A DNA stretch of 64,000 nt from Penicillium oxalicum (taxonomy: Eukaryota > Ascomycota > Eurotiomycetes > Eurotiales > Aspergillaceae): positions 1,426,001 to 1,490,000 of the forward strand of contig NC_064656.1 in NCBI RefSeq assembly GCF_001723175.1, written 5' to 3'. Below are positions 33,390 through 44,323 of the stretch, piece after piece. The position numbers were made by a program, and so were the translations under genes. The notes below the pieces were generated by a model. That model searched no databases. It had not been told where the DNA came from and saw only the letters and a program-made list of their open reading frames with translations. The first letter of the stretch is position 1. Each line of letters begins with the position of its first letter.

Positions 33390-34994
33390 ATGGTGAATCC
33401 AGATTGGTGGCCTGGTGAAGACCACGAAGCCTTTACGGTATGGGCCATGGAAAATGGGGTCGAGGCCTTCGGTGTCACACCAGCTCGGTTTCCAGGTAGA
33501 GGGCTGGGTATGATGGCGACTCGAGAGATCAAGGTAGGCTTCTCAGCCTTGCAGCGTCAGAATGTTCATATCCGAAGACGTCAGTGGAAAGGGAAGAGCT
33601 GATTGATCATCGTCATTTCAGAAAGGGGAGGCCGTGGTTCAAGTTCCAGCGAGCGTTATTTTGACAATGGAAAAGCTTCCATCGTTGTTCAAGGACCAAT
33701 TCCGCGAAGGCACGGCTGTTCAGACCATTTTAGCGGCCTATTTCACCTGCGGCAGTGAAGAGGAACTTGAACCTTATGCACTCTGGCGAAAAGCTTGGCC
33801 CACTCGCCAAGACTTCGAAGATAGCCTTCCACTTCTGTGGCCAAGAGAACTGGGCGGCCTGTCGTGGCCGGACAGTGAGACGGTTGCTGGAGAAAATGGA
33901 CAGCCGGACCTGCCCCAATTGCTGCCTCCCTGTATCTCCGGTAATTGGAGTACGACGCAGAAGGGCGTTGGGTTCAAGGAGTACGAATGTGAGCATCAGA
34001 AACTGCTCCCAGCGCAGCAAATGCGACTGTCAAAGGCGTGGGCGGACGTGACTGCGGCGATTCCGGAGATTGACTGGAAGTCTTTTTCATATCATTGGCT
34101 TATTTTGAATACGAGGAGTTTCTACTGGGTTGCGGCTGGTCAAGAGCCACCAGAGGACCGCAACGATGCGATGGCAATGCTTCCCTTTGCAGACTACTTC
34201 AACCATGCGGATATCGAGGTATGTCGTTTGATGGCCGGTTCGCTGGAAGAACCACTCCAGAGCCTCCGTTAACTCGCGTTCTAGTGTGATGTCAAATTTG
34301 ACGAAGATGGATACACCCTTCGTGCAACCGAAGATTACAACGAGGGAGATGAAGTATACATGAGTTACGGTGGACATCCGAATGATCTCCTCTTGGCAGA
34401 ATGTGAGCAAGTGTCGCACTCTACCGCTGACTGAGGTTGCGACTGACGCTTTCCTTGCAGATGGCTTTGTCTTGGAGAAAAATGACTCGGACAGCCTCTA
34501 CTTGGACGACATCATTTTTCGCGATTTGAACAGCAGGGACAAGCAAGAGGAGCTGTGGCTCAATCAATACTACGGGTGAGTAGGCCAAATTTTTCAAGAC
34601 TTGCTATTGGGGATATCAACTTGGTTTTGATTTTGGGGGGGAAAGGCCTCGCTGATGATTGTTTTCGGCCAGGAATTACCAATTGATTTCTCAAGGCGTC
34701 TGCTACCGCACTGAAGTGGCGGCAGCCCTAGTGTACATGAGTGAAGAAGATTGGAGGAACCATGTTCTCGAAGGCTCGACCAAAGGATTAGACGAGGCAA
34801 AATCGGAGACCATCATCAAGGGGTGGATCCGAACATATGCTGCCGAGGCGGACGCGGCGATGGTATCGATCCGAGAGGCGATGCAATCGCATGCAGTCAT
34901 GAGAGCCCATCGCCAGAAGGCAGAGACTTTGCTGCGGCGATGGAGCCAGATCAAGAGTATATGTGAGAGTGCTCTGGTGGCCATTGATCTGTAA
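33390..34994 (+). CDS. SET-domain lysine methyltransferase-like protein (SETD3/SETD6/LSMT type)
   Basis: Five exons (33390-33533, 33622-34218, 34285-34402, 34461-34575, 34673-34994) give 431 residues. The split SET domain is visible: GRGLGMMATREIKKGEAVVQ near residues 35-55, a long inserted helical region, then MLPFADYFNHADIECDVKFD and EVYMSYGGHPNDLLLAEYGF. NH-type Asn-His and the C-terminal Tyr are the S-adenosylmethionine-binding and catalytic elements of this group. The remaining 120 residues form the helical substrate-binding domain typical of Rubisco-LSMT-related enzymes (SETD3, SETD6, yeast Rkm). The substrate cannot be read from sequence; ribosomal proteins or elongation factors are the usual fungal targets. 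The histone-type pre-SET and post-SET cysteines are absent. Confidence 0.88.
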
Positions 34995-35107
34995 GACAGG
35001 TGGAAGAGAACCTCAAGAACCACGATGGATTGTGCCCAAGAGGGCGTGAAAGGGGATCCATCGGAGGGTGTGCCAGGCGGGAGAGGAATTTGAACTGGAC
35101 CAGTTAC

Positions 35108-36460
35108 TTAATCATCCTTATTGTTATCCCCAGTAAGGATGACGTTTTCAAAGTCAATGGGGACAGCGCTGGCTTCCCGGTGCTTGATGATGTACATTCT
35201 GCTGAGAACAAGCTGCAGAATCATATAATTAAGCACGCATTTCATGCCTAGTTCTTCGCCACGTTTGACGATCCACCCGTTCAAGAAATCAATCTCCGTG
35301 TTTCGTTGGTAATGCAGATCATTACGCAAGGAACTGGCATCCTCTGGACGATTTGCCGCGACGTTGATTACCAGTCGCCGTAAACGCCCTGGAGAGAATC
35401 TGTCTTCGATGCCAGGAATACCACGCAGCTCGGGGAGAGCGCAAATGACGCTCGAAATCTCCAAAAGCAGCAAGCGCATAGTGCGAGAGACGGCAAAGTT
35501 GTGTAAAAGCTCGCGGTTCTTGCAGTCGTGAATCGCCCCGAGTGAGCCGAGAACACAACTGACGGTCAATCTCTCCAGCTGATATTGCAAAAGACCAGCG
35601 GGCGTGTCGGCTGTAGCAACCAGGGAAGGTGTCAGAGTCAACAGACGTAGAAGGTACTTGGTTGAAGGGGCCCAGTGAGTATCCTTCTCGGCCTCGATGA
35701 GGGGAGTGTGGCCAGTCACGACAGGGCTGAGGACCAGCGAGCCAACGCTGACATGGCCAATTTTGAATGAGTCTTGCTTCTTCAGGCCGTGGCTGAGCAC
35801 ACCCTGCATGTAATTGGGCCGATGCTGCTCATCCGGAAATAACTCCTTGTTCAACTTTTCAACAATACCCAACCCATTCTGGATCAAAAGAATGGTCGAG
35901 TTTGAGCTCAACCGGTGGCGGACGTCCCTGAGGACCTTTTCCGTCATATATGCCTTGCAACAAACAATGAGGCAGTCGATGTGACCTTCTTCTTCTTCAA
36001 GAAGCATCTCGTCATTTTCAAACATCTCACTCTCCTCCTGGATCTCCATCTGCTCCTCTTTTGAAGGTATCCTGCGCCACACTTTATCTTCCAGGACTTC
36101 GACGTCGAAGCCCGTCCTGTTATCGTCCAATCCATTGTAATTGACAGCTAGGCTCCGCTTTTTCCTCCGAAAAGCATGATAGAACGATGCTTGGTGCATA
36201 AGTAGAGTGATCGGTGGCGGAGATTGTCGCGATGCCAGCGAATGCGCGATGAATGTCCCTGCGTTGCCGAGGCCGATGATGTGAACTCGACCGCTCAAGC
36301 CAGACGTCTTAGCCTCACGCGAGATTTCTTCGACATCTTGTGACCATGTCGACAATGGTTTTGACGTGGACCTTGCATTCAACCGTATTTGACACCGTAT
36401 GCACACCTCCAGAGTCCCAGTCCGCCATAGCGGGCGGCGCCCGAGTAATTGTAGAACCAC
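35108..36460 (-). CDS. Ketopantoate reductase-like (PanE/ApbA family) protein, start unresolved
   Basis: A 450-codon open frame without introns. The first 45 residues are Arg/Leu-rich with few acids, like a mitochondrial presequence. A Rossmann motif follows at about 58-70 (VHIIGLGNAGTFIAHSL), and the family block LIVCCKAYMTEKVLRDVRHR, then STILLIQNGLGIVEKLN. The C-terminal helical domain holds LERLTVSCVLGSLGAI and IDFLNGWIVKRGEELG, close to the KPxxxxD-like and NGxxV elements of 2-dehydropantoate 2-reductases. That enzyme reduces ketopantoate with NADPH in pantothenate synthesis. This long eukaryotic subfamily may use another substrate. An acidic insert (about 145-165) separates the nucleotide-binding halves. 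The frame begins at a GTG; no in-frame ATG precedes the Rossmann motif. An upstream exon is likely, and an ATG at 36691 with a GTACGC donor is one candidate. Confidence 0.82.
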   Translation of the reverse strand: MVLQLLGRRPLWRTGTLEVCIRCQIRLNARSTSKPLSTWSQDVEEISREAKTSGLSGRVHIIGLGNAGTFIAHSLASRQSPPPITLLMHQASFYHAFRRKKRSLAVNYNGLDDNRTGFDVEVLEDKVWRRIPSKEEQMEIQEESEMFENDEMLLEEEEGHIDCLIVCCKAYMTEKVLRDVRHRLSSNSTILLIQNGLGIVEKLNKELFPDEQHRPNYMQGVLSHGLKKQDSFKIGHVSVGSLVLSPVVTGHTPLIEAEKDTHWAPSTKYLLRLLTLTPSLVATADTPAGLLQYQLERLTVSCVLGSLGAIHDCKNRELLHNFAVSRTMRLLLLEISSVICALPELRGIPGIEDRFSPGRLRRLVINVAANRPEDASSLRNDLHYQRNTEIDFLNGWIVKRGEELGMKCVLNYMILQLVLSRMYIIKHREASAVPIDFENVILTGDNNKDD

Positions 36461-36803
36461 TTTGCAGCGGATCCGGGGAGAACGTCTCCCCGAGCGTCGG
36501 TTCTAGAAAGAAAAGGAGATGGTGGTTTGAGCTAGGTCAATCTCATGAATGCTCGTAATGGCGGTACTGGACGATCAAGCGGTCATGTTATCGTTCTGCG
36601 TACGCAAAAAATAATTTCGAATCCTTCCGTATCCAGCAAACAGCTCTGTTCGCTGCGCTGCGAGGAAATTCTTGGGATGCAAGATCGCCATGCGCGAATG
36701 ATGCGGCCCGCTGGCCGCCACCGCCTGACCCACCGCTCTAATTACGTCTGTCTTAATTTTTCCTGAAGTGCTTTCCTTTTCAACGTTGACAACGATAAAG
36801 ACA
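36461..36803. other. Divergent promoter; possible first exon of the reductase-like gene
   Basis: On the minus strand an ATG at 36691 opens a protein-like frame (MAILHPKNFLAAQRTELFAG) up to a GTACGC. This could be the missing first exon of the reductase-like gene. The rest is promoter for it and for C1D/Rrp47. Confidence 0.35.
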
Positions 36804-37694
36804 ATGAGTATGGACACGGCAGATTTACTACCGCTACTGGAGCAGCTGGACGATGGTGTCGACGATTTGGAAGACGCCCTGCAGCCTCTGCTCGGTGGCT
36901 CCTTAAACAAAATGTCTAAAAACATGCCTATACTGGACAAGGCCAAAATTCACGTGCTTACAACCTATGCGATTGAAACGTTACTCTTCAGTGAGTTCAA
37001 CTTGTGGATAGTCCGAGAGAATACTATCTGACTTTATGAATAGATTATCTGCGGTTGAGAGGAGTCGATGCAAAGCAGCACCCTGTATGGCGTGAAATCA
37101 CTCGCGTGCGACAATACTTCGACAAAATGAAAGAGCTTGAGGCGGAACCCGAACAACGCACAATGGTTCTGGACAAGCAAGCTGCTGGACGCTTCATCAA
37201 GCATGGTCTGGTAAGAAGCAATGCTTCGGTTTGCACGGCGAATGAGAGACTGACGATTAGGACAGGCCGGCAACAACAAGATCGATTTGGAGCGAGCAGA
37301 GAAAGAAGCCAAAGAGCGCGCGCGCGCCCAAGTCAAAGCTGCATTGCTCGCTAAGAAGGCCGCTGCATCGAAACCGGCGGACGAGACCTCTAGTGCTGTG
37401 CCCTCCACCGCGCAGTCGAGCGACAACTCCGAGGAATCTGACGAAGAAATGAACATTCAGCAAGAAGATGCGGCTAAAGATTTCAAGACCGGGGAGGCAT
37501 TCATTGAACTTGGCGATGCCCATTCGGGCAATAAGAAAACCAAAAAGAAGCAAGCAAAAGAAGCCACAACCAGGGCGCGGATCGAGAGTACGCCGAAGCA
37601 AGGCCGCAGGGCTACGAAGGCTGAACTTCGACGGGAGAAAAAAGATCGCCGGCAAAAAAAAGAGGACTTTCGCAAGTCGAGGGGAGGCAAATAA
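36804..37694 (+). CDS. rrp47: C1D/Rrp47 (Lrp1) exosome cofactor
   Basis: Three exons (36804-36990, 37044-37210, 37266-37694) give 260 residues. The Sas10/C1D helical domain covers about 1-115. It has LLPLLEQLDDGVDDLEDALQ, then ILDKAKIHVLTTYAIETLLF joined to NYLRLRGVDAKQHPVWREIT and the sequence RVRQYFDKMKELEAEPEQRT. Rrp47 binds the N-terminal PMC2NT domain of Rrp6 and supports nuclear exosome processing of 5.8S rRNA and small RNAs. The C-terminal half is Lys/Arg/Ala-rich, ending KKDRRQKKEDFRKSRGGK, a likely RNA-binding and nuclear-localising tail. The start could also be the second Met (36810). The gene converges with SF3A1. Confidence 0.92.
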
Positions 37695-38102
37695 ATCCTG
37701 ACGCGGCGAACGTTTCTTTACATACATTCTTAGATACCCAGGCAATGGACTGATCCTAACATCAATATGGAACTGTGTATTCATAGTTGTCAAGCTCGAC
37801 GCAAAGAGTAATTCAGATTTGGATTTTTGTCCTTGGTTGCGACAAATGAGAGCCCGGGCCCGCATTCCAAAGGCAAGACTTTTCGTTTGGCGTCCGGTAG
37901 TATCAAGTTATATTACAACAACCCCATTTCCAGGCGCAGAGTCACAAAACGGACCTAAGACGACTTGCACCTATAACTCCGTGTGCCTGAAGCATTGAAT
38001 AAAATAAGCAAACCCTCAATAAGAAAGATTGGCCAAGGTAGATCTAGATCGAGAACGAAAAAAAACAAGAGTCATCAAGTAGCTCGGTCGAAGAATGATA
38101 GT
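37695..38102. other. Convergent 3' regions of RRP47 and SF3A1
   Basis: 408 bp between stop codons, A/T-rich near the SF3A1 end. No other feature was seen. Confidence 0.7.
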
Positions 38103-39797
38103 CTATCGCCTCGCTAGCTGGTGGAAATGCCGAATTTGATCCTCAATGTTGGTGTTAGGCGGTTTCGGCGCACCTCCTGGCCCAATTGTCGTGCCAGGTG
38201 GCGCGGTCACCCCCGGGGGGAGATTGCCTTCCTGGTCACTCCCCATCGCAACTCGCTTCCGGCGGGCCTCCTCTTCAGGGTCTGGTGCCAGAGAGGGGTC
38301 AAACACATCGCTTCGATGGCTAGCCATTCGCTTGAGATTGTTCACGACATCAGCAGTGGACAGATTGGTCGTGGCACTGCGGGATTCGTTCTTGGCACGC
38401 TGTTCCTTCCAGCGGGGATCCAGCAGTTCGATACGCATATGCTGTTCCAACTCGTTGACGGGTATTTGTTGGTGGCAATTTGGGCATAGCGCCGTAGGAC
38501 CTGCGGCTTGTTGGCGACGAGCCTGGGCGCGGGGCACATAGTCGGATCGAATACGCATGGGGGGCTGGCCAGGCACGGGGGCGGGGGATTCGGTGCGAGC
38601 CTGAACCGTCTCCGGCTGAGAGGGATATTGCCGGCCATGGTCTCCAGTGGGGGGTGGATATGGTGACGCAGCCTGGGCAGGGTACGGGGAGACGGACGGT
38701 TGTGGAGCAGGAGCAGGGGCGGAGGGCTCAAGCTGAGCAGGGTAGGCATTGTAGTAGGTCGGTTGGTCGAGGTCGGTCGGCATCGCCTCTTCGATACGAA
38801 GTGGATTCAACGACATGGCTGCTTTTTGCTCCAGAGATGCAGATTGAAGATCATTGAGAGAAGTTGGGGGAGGCAGCTCCGCTTGCTCGTCACTCTCAGT
38901 GAACACAACCGTCTCGACCACCACGAAGTCATGCCAATCAATCTGAGCATACTCGATTCGCTCCTTTTCTTCTTGCTCCTCTTTCTGTTGTTTCTGTTGC
39001 GCCTGAAACTTTACCCACTCGGCCCGTTGCTTTGCCCGCTCCAGCAGATGGAATTTGTCCTTCACATTGTGCTCCAGATCCGCAATTCGCTTTTCTTGGG
39101 TGGTAGCGTCGTCGATTCCCTCGGAGCGGAGCAGGATGGTATATTGATCAACTAGTCGTGTAAAGAACTGGTATAGACTGTGCTGAGGACGCAAGAATTC
39201 AAACTGGAAATTTCGCGCCTCGCGTTGCGATAATGCGGTCAAAAATGACTTCCCACGCTTCGCGACATACAGCGCGGTAAGCATTACTACTTCCAGATCT
39301 TGCGCGTTGATGGCCGGCATGCGCGCACAGAAATAGAACGCGGGTGGCTCGGGAGGACCTTTGGGCTTCTCGGGTTCAGCAGCAGCGACAGCTTCGCCCG
39401 GACGTCCGGCTGCAACAGTGCTACCTCGGCCTTCTTTGATCTCGGTGAGTCGCCACTGGTAGAAAGGTTCGTATGGATCGCCAGGGTTGAGGAAAGAGAA
39501 TTTAGGGTTGTTCTTTTCCTTGTCGCGGACGCGATCTAAATCGCAGAAGAGTCAGAGATTTGAGCAAACCTCCACTTTACCGAGCCGGGGGGGGGGGATC
39601 TACCTTCAAAGACAGCTCCATTGCGGGCAACGTAGCCTGCGGTCTTTTCGACAATGGCTGCAACGGCTATTAGCTTTGTTATGTCTGAAAAGCGGAATCT
39701 GGGACGCACCTCGAATGTCTTTTGGAGGAAGTACAAGCCCCTCCGGATATTTGCTCAACTCCTCTGGCAGAGGTGTGCCCCCATTTGACGAGTCCAT
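38103..39797 (-). CDS. prp21: Splicing factor SF3A1 (Prp21)
   Basis: Three exons (39797-39710, 39657-39604, 39535-38103) give 524 residues. Two SURP (SWAP) modules are visible. The first, near 30-75, contains IVEKTAGYVARNGAVFEDRV and KFSFLNPGDPYEPFYQWRL. The second, near 135-185, contains LEVVMLTALYVAKRGKSFLT and FEFLRPQHSLYQFFTRLVDQ. After a charged helical stretch comes DWHDFVVVETVVF, a Pro/Gln-rich linker, and the block CPNCHQQIPVNELEQHMRIE followed by LDPRWKEQRAK. SF3A1 is part of SF3a in the U2 snRNP and contacts the branch-site region. The human protein has a C-terminal ubiquitin-like domain, which is missing here; the protein ends with QIRHFHQLARR. The 5' splice site of intron 2 is followed directly by a run of C on the gene strand. 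Confidence 0.95.
39588..39597. repeat. Homopolymer run of about ten G at a splice donor
   Basis: On the SF3A1 coding strand this reads as C10, starting 6 bases into the second intron, right after GTAGAT. Confidence 0.9.
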
Positions 39798-40637
39798 AAC
39801 TGTTTGATGTTGATGGGAGAAGAGTGAAGCATGTATTTCTCCAACGGACCAGGTCAGGCCAGCCCGAGCGGACGAGCATCCATGGGCGCCACGCCACCAG
39901 CCACACAGATCGAGCACGAGCCACACGACTGGGTCTGGCAATAACTAGTACTGTAGTATGCTGCCGTCTCTACTAGGTAGGCATCACAGCAATTGTCTTG
40001 CAATGCTGTTGATGCTAGGTTTGTTAGCTAGAGAAATGTTTAACCAAAGCGCGATTTGTTTTATGATTAGTTCTCGATCACTGTTTTGTAATATGCATCT
40101 CTCTCTTCTTATTGCCAGGTTAATTCCGTAGGTATCAACTCTCATGTGAACGCCGGTAAAAGACCCGCGTCACGGGTTGTGGGCTGGGGGGCCAAAGTGT
40201 TTAAGGGGGCCATTGAGAGCTTGTGGGCTGGTTGACCTCCGCTCGTCGATCTGGCCTCAAGACGGACCTCTGCATGCTTCCCTCCATTCTTCTCGACACT
40301 CACTTCAGCCTTTTGTTCCTCTTTTCTTTTCTCATACCCTTTTGTGGGTTGCTATATTTTTTTCATCCACGATCGTTAAATTGGGATTCCACCCTTGTCC
40401 CGGTGGAGGACAGTTAGGCGCTGTCCAGAGCTCTGCTACAGCGGGTTCTATCTAATGCCCATTGTTTAGCCCTCGGCGATTGACACAGCTTGGCTTCCGA
40501 CATTTCACTTGCAATCATACAGTTTCTTCCTCAATCCCTTACAGTTCGACGCTTTACCATCTTTTTTTTCATCCTTTCTACTACACGTCCCTTTTACGCG
40601 GTTCCTGGAGGGCCTCTCCGTTCACCCCTCCTCCACA
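39798..40637. promoter_or_regulatory. Divergent promoter of SF3A1 and PMT1
   Basis: 840 bp between two divergent starts. The last 330 bp before PMT1 are T/C-rich and probably its leader. Short open frames here look non-coding. Confidence 0.55.
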
Positions 40638-43600
40638 ATGGGCCAGAAATCGAAGGATACACTGGCCGTCCGGCCACAGAGTCGCGGGCGCAGATCCCGC
40701 AGTCGATCTCCGAATCCGAAGAGTGGAAAGTCCACCAAAGTCGCCAGCTATGCATCGGACGGCGTGCGAGACAATGACATCTTCAACTTGCCTGCTTCGG
40801 ATTATAAATTGCTGGTTTTGGTGACCCTGATCGCGGCTGCCGTGCGCTTGTTTCGCATTTACCAACCCACCAGTGTAGTGTTCGATGAAGTCCAGTATGT
40901 CCCATTCCGTTCCACCTGTCTGTCTGTCTGACGTGAATCGAAGCTGACATGACGATTGATCTTCAGTTTTGGTGGGTTTGCAAGCAAGTACATCAAGGGA
41001 AAGTTCTTCATGGATGTTCATCCACCGCTCGCAAAACTCTTGATCACTCTTGCTGGTTGGTTGGCTGGGTTTGATGGAGAATTCGACTTCAAAGACATTG
41101 GCAAGGACTACCTGGAGCCAGGGGTGCCCTACGTCGCAATGCGAATGCTTCCTGCGATTTTAGGTGTTCTCACTGTGTCCCTGATGTTCTTGACACTAAA
41201 AGCCACTGGATGCCGGACCTCCACGGCGGTGATGGGCGCTGGACTTGTCATCTTCGGTAGGCCGTTCGTTGTATTGTTGATGATCCTTGCACGTAATTAA
41301 TCCCCTATGCAGATAACGCGCTTACTACTCAGTCCCGCCTCATTCTCCTTGACTCGCCTCTCGTCTTTTTCACGGCCCTAACCGCATTGACATTCACTTG
41401 CTTCACGAATCAACAAGAATTGGGACCTTCATCCGCATTCAAGGGACCATGGTGGTTTTGGTTGGCTGCAACGGGTGTCTCTCTCGGGGCCACACTGAGT
41501 GTAAAATGGGTGGGCCTCTTCACTATGGGCTGGGTTGGATCTCTCACGGTCCTCCAGCTTTGGATCGTGCTCGGTGATGCGAAGACTGTGACTCCCGTAA
41601 GTACCGCGAACTGTTTGTGATTGTCGCAGTACTAAGAATGAATTCTCTAGCGATTGTGGTTCAAGCACTTCTTCTCCCGGGTTTTCTGCCTGATCGTCAT
41701 TCCCGTCGGATTCTACATGGCCATGTTCTACATTCACTTCCTCTGCTTGGTCAATCCTGGGGAGGGCGACGGTTTCATGTCATCCGAATTTCAGGCTACC
41801 CTCAACTCCAAGTCCATGCAGGATGTGCCAGCAGATGTGTCCTTTGGCTCTCGCGTTAGCCTTCGTCATTGGAACACTCAAGGCGGCTACCTTCACTCCC
41901 ATAATCACATGTACCCCACCGGTAGCAAGCAGCAGCAGATCACTCTTTACCCGCACAAGGACGAGAACAATGTGTTTGTCATGGAAAACCAGACTCAGCC
42001 CCTTGGTCCTTATGGTGAGATCGAAGGTCCTTATGCCTGGGATAACTCAACCGTGAGTTTCATCGAGGACGGGGCTGTGATCCGTCTGTACCACGAGATT
42101 ACTCACCGCCGAGTTCATTCGCACGATGAGAGACCCCCAGTTACCGAAGCAGATTGGCAATTCGAGGTCTCCGCATATGGTTATGAAGGATTCCCCGGTG
42201 ACGCCAATGATCTTTTCAAGGTTGAGATCGTGAAATCCATGTCTGACGGCGCTGAAGCCAAGAAGCGCGTGCGTACCATTCAGACTAAATTCAGACTTGT
42301 CCATGTCATGACAGGCTGTGTGCTCTTTTCTCACAAAGTCAAACTCCCTGAATGGGGCTTTGAGCAGCAAGAGGTGACTTGCGCGCGCGGTGGAACTTTG
42401 CCCAACAGTGTCTGGTACATCGAATCTAACTATCACCCCATGATGCCGGTGGATGCTGAGAAGGTCAACTACCGCAACCCCGGATTCTTGGGCAAGTTTT
42501 GGGAATTACAAAAGGTTATGTGGACAACCAATGCTGGCTTGGTCGAGTCGCACGCCTGGGATTCTCGCCCGCCATCGTGGCCAACTCTTCTCCGTGGTAT
42601 CAACTTCTGGGGCAAGGACAACCGCCAGATCTACCTTCTGGGTAATCCTCTTATTTGGTGGTCTTCCACAGCTGCCATTGGCATTTACTTTGTTTTCAAA
42701 GCACTCGCGGTCATTCGCTGGCAGCGCAGCTGCAATGATTACCGCCACGTCACATTCAAGCGTTTTGACTATGAAGTCGGTATGAGCGTCCTGGGATGGT
42801 TCTTCCACTACTTCCCCTTCTACCTCATGGCTCGTCAACTGTTCCTTCACCACTACCTTCCTGCGCTCTATTTTGCCATCATGGTCCTCTGCCAAGAGTT
42901 TGACTTCATCACATCACGCATTAAAAGCCTGGGCTTGGCGTCAAAACCGGCTATTGGCAAAATTATGATGGCGGGTTTCTTGCTGCTCAGCATCGCTGTT
43001 TTCACGCTGTACTCTCCTCTGGTTTATGGCAACCCATGGACACAGAGTGCGTGCCAGAAGGTGAAGCTGCTGAATGGTTGGGACTTCGATTGCAACACCT
43101 TTCACACCGACGTAAGTGTACCGGAATGGAGACCTCCACGACGCGGGTATTAAACGAGCTTGTCTTTGCGTTGGACTGACACGCATCTCCCTCAACAGCT
43201 CAGCCAATACATCACGGGTGTGAACAGCGTCGCCAACGTTGTTCCGACCACGCCAGCCTCAGTGCCTCAAGTCGCGTCCCAGCAGGAGCAGCAGCAGGCC
43301 CCTGCTGTTGAGGTTCCTCACCAGCAACAGGAGCAGGAGCAGCCTGATCAGGCCGCCGTCACCTCAGCCAAATTGTCCGGATCTGTTGCTCGAGTGGAAT
43401 ATCGCGACCAGCACGGCAACGTCCTTCCTGAGGATGTTGTCGCTTCGCTGCGCTCAGAAGGCAAGGTCAAGTTTGAGACTCGCTACGAGTCACGATCCAA
43501 GCTAGAGCATGCCCAGGAGATCCCCATCGTGAATGGTCAACTCGCTCCCCCTCATCCCGATGTGGAGGGACAGAACCCCGAGACTGGCGCCGGAAAGCCC

Positions 43601-43720
43601 GAGGATTCTGTTCCCCCAGAGAAACCCGCCTCGGTTGCCGAGGAAAAGACTCAATCTGTGGAGAGCTCTGGTTCTCCAGAGGCAAAGCCTGCCAGTGAGG
43701 GATTGGAAGCTACCAAGTAG
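40638..43720 (+). CDS. pmt1: PMT1-type protein O-mannosyltransferase
   Basis: Five exons (40638-40894, 40967-41256, 41313-41596, 41651-43111, 43199-43720) give 937 residues. It is an ER enzyme that moves mannose from dolichyl-phosphate-mannose to Ser/Thr. The N-terminal loop has the catalytic Asp-Glu pair in VVFDEVHFGGFASKYIKGKF and DVHPPLAKLLITLAG. The PMT1 subtype is indicated by FMDVHPPLAKLL and GKDYLEPGVPYVAMRMLPAI; PMT2-type enzymes have WDEAHFG at the first site. Several membrane helices follow, then the MIR domain with LRHWNTQGGYLHSHNHMYP, and helices near WSSTAAIGIYFVFKAL and LFLHHYLPALYFAIMVL. The C-terminal 180 residues are Gln/Glu/Pro-rich and disordered, as in Aspergillus PMT1 (PmtB) proteins, which are also longer than PMT2 types. 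PMT1 and PMT2 subunits normally work as heterodimers. Confidence 0.95.
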
Positions 43721-44323
43721 GCTCAAATTGCTATGTTGTAGTATTTAGCTATGTCCAGTCCGACAGGGGACTGAAAACTACACCCCATGTATCATGAAAT
43801 ACTGTCGCTTTGTTCTACCTTCTTGCTGTCAGCGTCGGAAAAATAGATCTACAAATCGCGACCTATTTTCGAATTGGCCATGAGCTCCTATCATTACGTT
43901 ACCGCCGTCAAGACTGTTTCCGTGCTATTAATTAGCTAAAGCCGTTCAACCCAGCATTGTTCATTAACAGAGCATGGGATGTTGACAGGTCAGACAAGTT
44001 CGGCCTGATGGAATACATCCCGAGACTTTCCGAGAGGCCGGGTGCCATGGTATGTCATGCCATCCAAACACATTAATGTGTTCAGCATTGGGAAGAACGA
44101 GAGCTACATAGTTGATCCAGACAAATCGAATGAAGAAACAGGTTCACAATTGAATCTTTATCGGAATAACGAATACTATGCACAAATCGTTCGGTAATCG
44201 CAAACGCAATTCGTCTTACAACACCCATGTCGTCGCCGTCCTAGTATACAGCACATGACTCTCACCCTGAGATAGGTGGCCGCGCGCACCCCCATATCTT
44301 TCGGAAAGCTTCGCATAAGCTGT
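43721..44323. other. Convergent 3' regions of PMT1 and the small mitochondrial gene
   Basis: 603 bp between stop codons, A/T-rich. No further feature was seen. Confidence 0.7.

Noticed and set aside
40638..43720. Assignment as a PMT2-type enzyme
   Set aside because: The first loop reads FDEVHFGGFASKYIKGKFF and the protein has a long C-terminal extension, both of the PMT1 type.
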